A stretch of DNA of 64,000 nt from Pagrus major (taxonomy: Eukaryota; Chordata; Actinopteri; Spariformes; Sparidae): the NCBI RefSeq assembly GCF_040436345.1, contig NC_133237.1:23565749-23629748 (forward strand), in the 5' to 3' direction. The position numbers and the translations under genes were made by a program. Shown in pieces: positions 39,291 through 64,000 of this stretch (positions are counted from its first letter, which is position 1; every line of letters starts with the position of its first letter). Below the pieces are notes generated by a model, which saw only the letters and a program-made list of their open reading frames with translations, did no database searches and had not been told where the DNA came from.

Positions 39291-40736
39291 CATATCCATT
39301 GTTAGATTGATAAAAGTCTAACTTAAATGATGTAATCAATATCAGGAGCAAAGAACTTTTATCAGTGGTGGAAAATACTGGTGTCAGTCACTTGGACACT
39401 TTTATGATAAACACCACCTGCTCAAATCAGTATGTGTCCTAAGAGCCAACTCAAAAGAACTCAACATAAATTAAGAAAAAAGTTGAGAAAACGGTTCACC
39501 CACTTTCTGGTAGGGGTTTAGTGTTTCCATGTGTATGTGTGTGGTTTGCCACTTTGACTCAAAAAGGCCATAAGTGACGTGACCCCTTAAGATTTTCCAG
39601 GGCACTTATAGTGGTACTTGAATAGATGTCACCTCCTTCATATCAAATGTAGTAACTGGAGAAGTTCATTTTGTTCAATTTATTTTGGTCCTGATCTCAA
39701 AGGAGTTGCCAACTGTTTTCGTTTCCATTTAGGGAGTTATCCAAAAGATTCCTGTTTTTATTACAGGAATATGAGATGTGCCAGTCTCCTGTAACTGTAA
39801 ACTACAAACATTTGGGGACATTTCCAAAACTAAGTTCTTTGCATTCATCTGACATGACTCAAAAACAGTAATGCAATGTAAAATCCAAAAATACAGTGCT
39901 CTGACTTTCATTTATAAGGTCAAATAGATCACATCTACATCTATACATTTCATGGTAATGATATTAGTACAACGTCTAAGTTTGTATTAAAGAGGCATTT
40001 TATTATTTAATAAACATGTGTATACAACTACAACTCTCATATTAATGTCATTTAGGGGTGAACTCAAACGTGCAAGTGTCCTGAAATTGAACACTAATGG
40101 AATTTGGAAGGCTTTTCAAAACCAATCCCCAAAGCTGTCCATTCATTTAAAGAAACATGTTCAAAACAAATCCCAACTTCAGCATCGTTTAAATCAAGTA
40201 TTATAATGATTGGAATCATACATAAACCACATTCTGCACTATGACATGAATAACTGAATTTGGCCATCACTGCCATGTGTGCACATGAGGAGGGAAGTGA
40301 ACCAACATTTGAAGCAGCAAGCCTTTAACTTCACATCCATGCTTCCATAAGCCTTATTTGATTGACTGGAATATTTTCATTGTCTCACATAGCAACTTTT
40401 GCAAGTGCAATTTCAGCAACTCTTTGCTCTGTGCTGCAATTTCTATTTTGAGGAACTGAAGAGAGACTTTGGTCATAGGTAACATGCCTTATGAAAGCAT
40501 TTAATTATGATTTAAATTTAAAGACACATTGTCCACATCACATCCAAGGTTACAATCAAATCAACTCAAATCAATTGGTATACATCGCAATATATCCTGT
40601 AGTTTTTTAGCTGTAGTTACAAAGAATTATGCAAACCCTGTCGTTAAAAGTCACTGCCACAAATAAGCAACGGGTTCAAAAGAGGCCATGACCAAACTGA
40701 GGGGGAGACTGCTGCTGACCAGGCAATCCCACCCTC
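39291..40736 (+). promoter_or_regulatory. Upstream region of gene D
   Basis: Colinear with the regions upstream of C and E. D lacks roughly 70 bp near 40325 that C and E have ('...ctgtaacttacaag' to 'taatttgac'), and carries about 43 extra bp at 40157-40199. No specific factor site is assigned. Confidence 0.55.
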
Positions 40737-40744
40737 TATAAAAG
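40737..40744 (+). promoter_or_regulatory. Gene D TATA box (TATAAAAG)
   Basis: Same motif and flanks as the other genes. The upstream variant 'ctgagggggag' is shared with E and not with B or C. Confidence 0.85.
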
Positions 40745-40765
40745 AGGCAGCTCTGAGCTACTGCA

Positions 40766-41509
40766 TTAACTGAACCTCCATCACAGGTGAGTGTATTCAC
40801 TTTGACCTCAGTTTTTACAGTTCTTGATTAGTCAGTGAAGTTAATGTGTTGCTAATTACTTTTGCATATTGTCCAGAATTATATGGCAGAGTTACTTGGG
40901 TGGTAGTCTTGACTAGACATTATTCCAAAATAATTTTCTTGATATACTCCATTTATATACTCTATCACATTTAAGAAGTAGCTTCCTGCAAAAGAAAAAA
41001 AAAACACATTTTGTTAGTTTGTATTTACATCTAATACACACCCTGTTTCATCACATACATACTGACTGATCATTAAGAGCAATACTATTTCTCTGGTAGC
41101 GAGGGCAGTTGAGGGGATGGAAGAGTACTTTAATGGTAAATGATTGACTTTGACTTTAATGATTCAATTCATTACAGTTTGAATATATTTTATAAGTCTA
41201 TAAACATTTTGCCATCTTTACCCTCAACTGTTTTCTAATTAGCTAAATTTCCACAGAAAAAAATTGAAATTAGAAAAACAATCTGAAACAAGTTATTGTA
41301 CTCATGTTTAATCATGTATTTACAGGATCTCCCAACTCCACCAGAGACTCCAACGCTCAGTTGTTTTCAGAACCAGCTGAGGTAAAAGATTTCACCATAA
41401 AAAACTTTAAATCTCCACAATCAGCTGGGCAGAAGACCATAGCTATGTCATGCCAATATGTTAACACTATTGTGGACTTCATCTTTTCAGTCGCCACTGA
41501 AGTGCCACC
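40766..41509 (+). other. Gene D 5' leader: two noncoding exons and UTR
   Basis: Exon 1 runs from about 40766 to 40786, exon 2 is 41326-41381 and the ATG exon starts at 41491. The layout is the same as in B and C. Confidence 0.75.
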
Positions 41510-52196
<10,687 letters not shown>

Positions 52197-52290
52197 GTGT
52201 CATCATCCTTGAGGCCTTTCAACAGAGTTCATAAAATATGAACCATGTTGGGGGCTATTTACAATAAAGACGATAACTGTCATCATTATC
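52197..52290 (+). terminator. Gene D 3' UTR with poly(A) signal AATAAA at 52263-52268
   Basis: Canonical hexamer 67 nt after the stop. Confidence 0.8.
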
Positions 52291-52880
52291 CTGAATCCTG
52301 TCACTTCCTTTCCGACGAATAATTTATTTGGTTGACCAGAGAAATCAGTCCAAAACTAAGGAGAGCAATTATGCAATATGTGTCATGTCATAATGTAGAC
52401 TATTTGTAGCATGGTACTGATCAACAAGCGAAAATCATTTTCAATATGGTACAAGAATAATACTTTCAGGGGTTTTAGTAATTATAGTAGTATTTTTTTT
52501 TAAATACTTTTTGCTTTAAACACAATTGGCACTTTTAAAAAGCTTAGTTCTTCCATTGGTGGCATGGTTTGTGAAACACTGGTGATGTTGTGGCGGGACT
52601 GGCAGTAAAATGCTTACAAACCAGCCCCAACCTACATAAAAATATAAACAAAAATATTTATATCTACAGGGAATGCCAAATGTCAACTACTTGTATAATA
52701 AACACACACCTCTTCAGGGTATAATCAAAAAATGCCTCTTCAGAGGATAATCAAACTGAAATGTGCTTTTACAAGCTATCAAGTCCCCAATGAAACAAAA
52801 TGTGAAAAACTGAAGTGTGCAGTCTGCAGTGTGTCATGGGCAGATTCAGAATGTGAGTGAGTCCAACCTGGGTGCCATTT
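52291..52880. other. D-E spacer, proximal part, no gene seen
   Basis: AT-rich; aligns with the B-C and C-D spacers. It holds one copy of the 94 bp repeat (about 52645-52740), followed by the stretch that separates the two copies in B-C. Confidence 0.55.
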
Positions 52881-52916
52881 CCCACCTTTCTTTAGCCTTC
52901 AGGTGATCTGAATCCA

Positions 52917-53564
52917 TTGCAATCAGTCCAGAGGATTTTGAAATTTAGCCCAGAAGAAGAGTCATCCATAAGCAGTGCCTCATATACTTTTCTGGACTCC
53001 TGGATTGTTCCTCTGAGCTTTCCAGATATCCTCATCTGTCAGGGGAAAAGGAACAAATGTTTGTCACATGCCAGAGAAGGTGAATACAATGCCAGGGAGG
53101 TCGGAACAGTGGCCTGCGTTAGAGCATCAGGTGAATTGTTAAACTTACCATTATGATACTTTGTAAGTAAAAATTCCTGCAGATGCAGCACCCAGCGAAA
53201 AAGCCTGGAGCTAGCACCCGGTAGTCACGCAGCGCCTTCGTCTTTGCCGGATCTCCCCGATCTACATCCATACTCACTACATGACCCAGGAATTTAAGTT
53301 TGGGGCATGGATGTCTTTACAATAGATGACAATGTCATCCAGGTACACCATGCAGCAGTCTCCAAGGCAGCTCCGCAGCACATGATTCAGGAGCCTTTGG
53401 AAGGTGGCTGGAGTGCCCTTCAAACAAAATGGCATGACCCAAAAAAGGGAACAATCTAAAAGATGTGACAAACGCCGTCAGGGGCTGGCTTTCAGGGTCC
53501 ATTTCCACCTGCCAAAAACCACTGTTAAGATCTAGGGTGGTGAAAACAGTTGAGAATGCCAGTG
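52917..53564 (-). pseudogene. Ty3/gypsy pol remnant (D-E spacer), interrupted
   Basis: Minus-strand reverse transcriptase fragment with 'YLDDIVIYCKDI' (53277-53471) and 'LDLNSGFWQVEMD' (53335-53628 frame). Much of the RNase H part is deleted; it jumps near 53213. The RT is then split by a 2.1 kb DNA transposon at 53565-55643 and resumes for about 40 bp at 55644. Confidence 0.82.
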
Positions 53565-54207
53565 CAGGGTTTCCTCTACATGTAATTGATTGTGGCGCAC
53601 CACCACGGCAAAATAAAAGCCGCCACACCTTCAGAATAATGTTTTTGGGTTTTTTTTACCTTGTTTTTATGTTGTTTTATGTTTATGTTAATGTAAATTA
53701 TTGTATGAAATGTGAATTTTGGCACAAAACATGGTGTTTTTCATGAAATGTGACGCTACGCTGCAAATACCCTTATTTTGAAAAACCAACACCGGAGTCA
53801 CCACCTGCCTGTCTGGCTGCGGCGCGCGAAAGACGAAGAGAGTAGAGACGACAGTCCGACGTGGAGGGAGAGAAAAGGGTGAAGGAAAGGTACCTAAGCT
53901 AGGTTATATTTGATACAGGTTTGTTCAAACCCGTGAAAACGACCCTAATGTTATAGATGGATTAGGCTACAGAAAAAATCCTGAGTCGGGATCAGTGTTG
54001 CCACAGTTACCTTGAAAAAGTAATCTGATTACTGATTACTCCTTTAAAAAGTAACTTAGTTACTTTACTGATTACTTGTTTTTAAAAGTAACTAAGTTAG
54101 ATTACAAGTTACTTTCGAGTCAACCACGTTTAAGGGCAGCATTTCCTCTACAACATATCGCCCGACCAACTTCTTCAACTCTCCCCCACTTACTTGTTTA
54201 GCACCGA

Positions 54208-54339
54208 AGTCCAGCTTTTGTTGTTTGGGAGGTGGGGGACCTCCTGCAGAAGTCCAGCTTTTGTTGTTTAGGAGGTGGGGGACCTCCTGCAGAAGTCCAG
54301 CTTTTGTTGTCTGGGAGGTGGGGGACCTCCTGCAGAAGT
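54208..54339. repeat. 43 bp minisatellite, three copies
   Basis: Units at 54208-54250, 54251-54293 and 54294-54336 differ at only a few bases. Each contains GGAGGT-GGGGG-ACCTCC, an imperfect palindrome able to fold into a hairpin. Since 43 is not a multiple of 3, the repeat reads in successive frames, which produces several overlapping open frames on both strands. Confidence 0.95.
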
Positions 54340-54591
54340 CGAGGCCGTGGCTTTGCTCGCAGCTCTCTGCTTAACACCACCTGGTGGGGCTTGCTCTGTA
54401 AACTTAACTGTGCTGTGCTGCGACTCCAAATGTTTCTTCAAATTTGACGTTGTGTTTTTGAAGCTTGACAGTACTTTGTCGCCAGCACAGAGTGTACAAC
54501 GAACCTTAATATTCTCATCTTTAGCTGACACGAACTCAAAATAATGACTGTATTTCCAGCTCGATAACGCGCATCTCTCACCTCCCTCCAT
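54268..54591 (-). pseudogene. BED zinc-finger fragment of a hAT transposase
   Basis: A 107-codon open frame starting MEGGERCALSSW. It has the BED-finger pattern: aromatic residues (W..YFEF), then CTLC, then the conserved N..KHLESQH segment giving the C2-H pair. BED fingers bind DNA in hAT transposases and ZBED proteins. The frame then runs into the 43 bp minisatellite, giving repeated 'QQKLDFCRRSPTS'. The RNase H-like catalytic core and dimerisation domain are absent. Internal-deletion derivative; unlikely to be expressed as a useful protein. Confidence 0.75.
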
Positions 54592-54856
54592 TGTTGATGT
54601 GTTTGTGTTGCTGCGTGGTGTTACACGTGAGTTGTCCTCATGCTGAAAACGTGACTTGTCGCATATGTGACATCACTCCCCGAGACGCAAGAAGAAAGCA
54701 AAAATATATATTTTTACTAAGGAAAATGACACAAATAATAGTAACGCACGGTGACTTGAATAAGTAACTTTAATCTGATTACTGGTTTGGAAATATGAAA
54801 GCGTTAGATTACTCGTTACTGAAAAAAGTGGTCAGATTAGCATCACTGGTCGGGAT

Positions 54857-55643
54857 AAATGTGTTATTGATTGGTTAATACAGGATACGCATTATTTCTA
54901 TCATTATTTCAGAGAGATTTTTATTTTTATTTTATTTTTGTACCATTGACACTTGTTAAAGAGAGATTACTTTAGGCCTAATAAAGCATGTCGAGTCTTT
55001 GGTTATACAGTAGAGAGAGATATTATTTTGTTGTAGATTAATTTTTAACTGTAAAACTTAATTTTCTATTGATAGAGGAAACCCGTTACGTTTCAGATAC
55101 ACGTTTTGAACAGCACGACATAACGTTAGCTTAGGTAATGCCCAGGTCATTTTCTGCCATGACTCTTTTCTGGTTACATTTTCAGATGAGTATATTAAAC
55201 TATTTTCAAAAGAAGAGAAAGGTTCCAGAGGAAGAGAGTCAGGTAACGTTACATAAAGGAGAGGCTCAATGTTCTTGATTTATTATCGTGATGTTATTCC
55301 CTCAAGTCAATAGAAATGATAATGATGTGTACAGTGATAAGTGTAATATTTAAATATTCCTAACGTTTCAGTATAGACTAGTTTAGTTATTGAAATATAT
55401 CTTTAATTTGTTGTTGTGTTTGTTGTTTTGGCCTAGTGATACTGCAAGATCCTATTTTCAATTATTATTTTCAATTCATGTACCGGAAACCCTATAGTAA
55501 ATAATGTATTTAGAAAAACATTCAGTTTGAAATAGTCATAATTTCACATTTCAAAATTCATGTTGTCGTCGTCGTTGTCACCCCCCCTCTTCCACCCGGG
55601 CAGACCTCCCCCACGGTTTAAAAAAATCCTGGAGGAAACCCTG
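54857..55643. other. Right part of the outer DNA transposon
   Basis: Mostly AT-rich noncoding sequence. One stretch at 55186-55242 looks like a coding exon: preceded by ttttcag, starting ATG, reading MSILNYFQKKRKVPEEESQ, and followed by gtaacg. That style of N-terminus is seen in some fish transposase-derived proteins. No continuation was found, so it is probably the relic first exon of the parent transposase. Confidence 0.45.
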
Positions 55644-55877
55644 CAGTGACTCAAGGATCTCAGAAATGGCTGGCAGAGGATAGACATAAGATTTGATGAT
55701 CATCCAGGTTGTCTTATTACAAACATAACAAACTCCCTGGATGAACTCAAAATGTATTCTTTACAGCAGATAAAGGCTTCTGGGTGGCTGGTAAACGGTA
55801 TAATCCCTCCACTCTCCCATATCTGTCGTATATGTCTCACAAACACACTTAAAATCACACAATCTCTCTCCCTTTCA

Positions 55878-55879
55878 CT

Positions 55880-55914
<35 letters not shown>

Positions 55915-55916
55915 AT
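55878..55916. repeat. (CA)n microsatellite
   Basis: Nearly pure CA dinucleotide run in the place homologous to the tract at 22441-22558. Confidence 0.95.
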
Positions 55917-55933
55917 TGTTAAATCAAAATATA

Positions 55934-56002
55934 CAGTACATTCAGAAAGTATTCAGCCCCCCTCACAAAGTAAAGGGGTCTGCATACTTTCTGAACGTGC
56001 TG
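55934..56002. mobile_element. Tc1/mariner-type inverted-repeat remnant
   Basis: A 69 bp element of two facing copies of a terminal repeat: CAGTACATTCAGAAAGTATT.. and, reversed, CAGCACGTTCAGAAAGTATG... TA sits on each side (55932-55933 and 56003-56004), as expected for Tc1/mariner. Only the termini remain. Shorter relics lie at 22564-22596 and 39245-39290, and only the outer right edge is left in the A-B spacer near 7195. Confidence 0.75.
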
Positions 56003-56004
56003 TA

Positions 56005-57509
56005 TATCCATTCTTAGATTGATAAAAATCTAACTTAAATGATGTAATCAATATCAGGAGCAAAGAACTTTAATCAGTGGTGGAAAATACTGGTGTCAGT
56101 CACTTGGACACTTTTATTATAAACACCACCTGCTCAAATCAGTATGTGTCCTAAGAGCCAACTCAAAAGAACTCAACATAAATTAAGAAAAAAGTTGAGA
56201 AAACAGTTCACCCACTTTCTGGTAGGGGTTTAGTGTTTCCATGTGTATGTGTGTGGTTTGCCACTTTGACTCAAAAAAGGCCATAAGTGATGTGACCCCT
56301 TAAGATTTTCCAGGGTACTTATCATGGTACTTGAATAGATGTCACCTCCTTCATATCAAATGTAGTAACTGGAGAAGTTCATTTCGCCTTGTGTGGAATT
56401 TATTTTGGTCCTGATCTCAAAGGAGTTGCCAACTGTTTTCATGTCCCTTTAGGGAGTTATCCAACAGATGATTAAACGATATGGATAGTACCTCGTCTAA
56501 ACTTTTATTACAGGAATATGAGATGTGCCAGTCTCCTGTAATTGTAGACCACAAACATTTGGGGACATTTCCAAAACTAAGCTCTTTGCATTCATCTGAC
56601 ATGACTCAAAAACAGTAATGCAATGTAAAATCCACAAATACAGTGCTCTGACTTTCATTTACAAGGTCAAATAGAGCACAACCACATCTATACATTTCAT
56701 GGTAATGATATTAGTACAACCTCTAAATTTGTATTAAAGATGCATTTTATTATTTAATAAACATGTGTATACAACCACAACTCTCATATTAGTGTCATCT
56801 AGGGGTGAACTCAAATGTGCAAGTGTCCTGAAATTGAATACTAATGGAATTTGGAAGACTTTTCAAAACCAATCCCCAAAGCTGTCCATTCATTTAAAGA
56901 AATTATAATGATTGGAATCATACACAAACCACATTCTGCACTATGACATGAATAATTGAATTTGGCCATCACTGCCATGTGTGCACACGAGGAGGGAAGT
57001 GAACCAACATTTGAAGCAGCAAGCCTGTAACTTACAAGAGAGTTTAGAGCAGAAATGCATAAACACCTGCTTCTTTCTCTCTAAGTAATTTGACATTCAT
57101 GCTTCCATAAGCCTTATTTTGTTATCTGGAATATTTTCATGTTCTCACATAGCAACTTTTGCAAGTGCAATTTCAGCAACTCTTTCCTCTGTGCTGCAAT
57201 TCCTATTTTGAGGAACTGAAGAGAGACTTTGGTCATAGGTAACATGCCTTATGAAAGAATTTAATCATGATTTAAATTTAAAAAGACACATTGTCCACAT
57301 CACATCCAAGGTTACAATTAAATCAACTCAAGTCAACTCAAATCAATTGGCTTAACATCACAATGTATCCTGTAATTTTTAAACTGTAGTTACAAAGAAT
57401 TATGCAAACCATGTCCTTAAACATCACTGCCACAAATAAGCAACAGGTTCAAAAGAGGCCATGACCAAACTGAGGGGGAGACTGCTGCTGACCAGGCAAT
57501 CCCACCCTC
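56005..57509 (+). promoter_or_regulatory. Upstream region of gene E
   Basis: Noncoding sequence colinear with the regions upstream of C and D, keeping both the block missing from B and the one missing from D. No specific binding site is assigned. Confidence 0.55.
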
Positions 57510-57517
57510 TATAAAAG
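57510..57517 (+). promoter_or_regulatory. Gene E TATA box (TATAAAAG)
   Basis: Same motif and flanks as genes B-D, with the upstream 'ctgagggggag' variant shared with D. Confidence 0.85.
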
Positions 57518-57538
57518 AGGCAGCTCTGAGCTACTGCA

Positions 57539-58220
57539 TTAACTGAACCTCCATCACAGGTGAGTGTATTCACTTTGACCTCAGTTTTTACAGTTCTTGA
57601 TTAGTCAGTGAAGTTAATGTGTTGTTAATTACTTAATTGCATATTGTCCAGAATTCTATGGGAGAGTTACCTGGGTGGTAGTCTTGACTAGAAATTATTT
57701 CAAAATAATTTTCTTGATATACTCCTGTCACATTTAAGAAGTAGGTTCCTGCAAAAAAAAAAAAAAAACACAATTTGTTGATCATTAAGAGCAATACTAT
57801 TCCTCTGGTAGCGAGGGCAGTTGAGGGGATGGAAGAGTATTTTGATGGTTTAATGATTGACTTTGACTTTAATGATTCAATTCATTACAGTTTGAATATA
57901 TTTTATAAGTCTATAAACATTTTGCCATCTTTACCCTCATCTGTTTTCTAATTAGGTAAATTTCCAAAGAAAAATTTGAAATTAGAAAAACAATCTGAAA
58001 CAAGTTATTGTACTCATGTTTAATCATGTATTTACAGGATCTCCCAACTCCACCAGAGACTCCAACGCTCAGTTGTTTTCAGAACCAGCTGAGGTAAAAG
58101 ATTTCACCATAAAAAACTTTAAATCTCCACAATCAGCTGGGCAGAAGACCATAGCTATGTCACGTCAATATGTTAACACTATTGTGGACTTCATCTTTCA
58201 GTCTCCACTGAAGTGCCACC
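57539..58220 (+). other. Gene E 5' leader: two noncoding exons and UTR
   Basis: Exon 1 runs from about 57539 to 57559, exon 2 is 58038-58093 and the ATG exon starts at 58202. The acceptor here reads atctttcag/tctcc, one T shorter than atcttttcag/tcgcc in C and D, but still usable. The leader intron is shorter than in C and D through a deletion near 57775. Confidence 0.72.

Positions 58221-64000
<5,780 letters not shown>

Larger units (their letters stand above)
53993..54848 (-). mobile_element. hAT-type element nested in the larger transposon
   Basis: An 856 bp block with CAGTG..CACTG ends, rich in repeats of 'agtaatctgattact' near both ends. It is flanked by a perfect 8 bp duplication GTCGGGAT (53985-53992 and 54849-54856), the hallmark of hAT transposition. 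It encodes only an N-terminal BED zinc-finger piece on the minus strand and no catalytic domain, so it depended on another element to move. Confidence 0.9.
53565..55643. mobile_element. Non-autonomous DNA transposon inserted in the gypsy remnant
   Basis: The block begins CAGGGTTTCCTC and ends GAGGAAACCCTG, perfect 12 bp inverted ends. CAGTG lies on both sides (53560-53564 and 55644-55648). Removing the block and one CAGTG restores the gypsy sequence seen in the other spacers. Without the nested hAT it is about 1.2 kb. The ends resemble hAT-type termini, but a 5 bp target duplication is not the usual 8 bp, so the superfamily is left open; shifting the border by one base gives 13 bp ends and a 3 bp duplication. 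The interior lacks a transposase, apart from one exon-like stretch at 55186-55242. Confidence 0.85.

Noticed and set aside
54208-54339. Tandem repeats resembling a CRISPR array
   Set aside because: The units are directly abutting with no spacers, only three copies, in a vertebrate transposon; this is a minisatellite.

Overview
The window is eukaryotic DNA, almost certainly from a ray-finned (teleost) fish. It holds a head-to-tail tandem array of fast skeletal muscle myosin heavy chain (MyHC) genes, all on the + strand. The evidence is intron-split genes with GT..AG junctions, exon lengths that match the vertebrate sarcomeric MYH pattern one by one, a fish-type fast MyHC protein, CA microsatellites, and fish-type mobile elements (Ty3/gypsy, hAT, Tc1/mariner remnants) in the spacers.

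Layout. Gene A is cut by the left edge, which falls in intron 19; exons 20-41 run to a stop at 6309-6311. Genes B (ATG 8984, stop 19587-19589), C (ATG 24827, stop 36406-36408) and D (ATG 41510, stop 52194-52196) are complete. Gene E (ATG 58221) is cut by the right edge inside exon 24. I count two noncoding leader exons plus 39 coding exons per full gene. Summed exon lengths predict 1938 aa (B, D) and 1939 aa (C). Each visible 5' end has a TATAAAAG box, a short leader exon, a roughly 450-550 bp leader intron, a 56 bp second leader exon, and then the ATG exon. Each visible 3' end has AATAAA about 70 nt after the stop.

The spacers (6.4-8.2, 19.7-24.0, 36.5-40.7 and 52.3-57.5 kb) are related to each other. 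All carry decayed antisense fragments of one Ty3/gypsy pol gene, so that insertion predates the duplications. Later events are specific to one copy: large deletions in the A-B spacer, a probable solo LTR in intron 22 of C, and a hAT element nested in another DNA transposon nested in the gypsy remnant between D and E.

The encoded proteins are near-identical muscle motors. They differ at a few residues, notably in loop 2 and just before it, and the variants are shuffled among copies in a way that suggests gene conversion. Promoters differ more than proteins (a block of about 420 bp is missing upstream of B). This fits a family in which copies supply dose or stage-specific expression of one product. 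I saw no bacterial-type system, CRISPR array, tRNA or rRNA gene, and nothing that amounts to a new biological system. The most unusual items are the weak exon-27 donor of D, the nested transposons, and the mosaic pattern.
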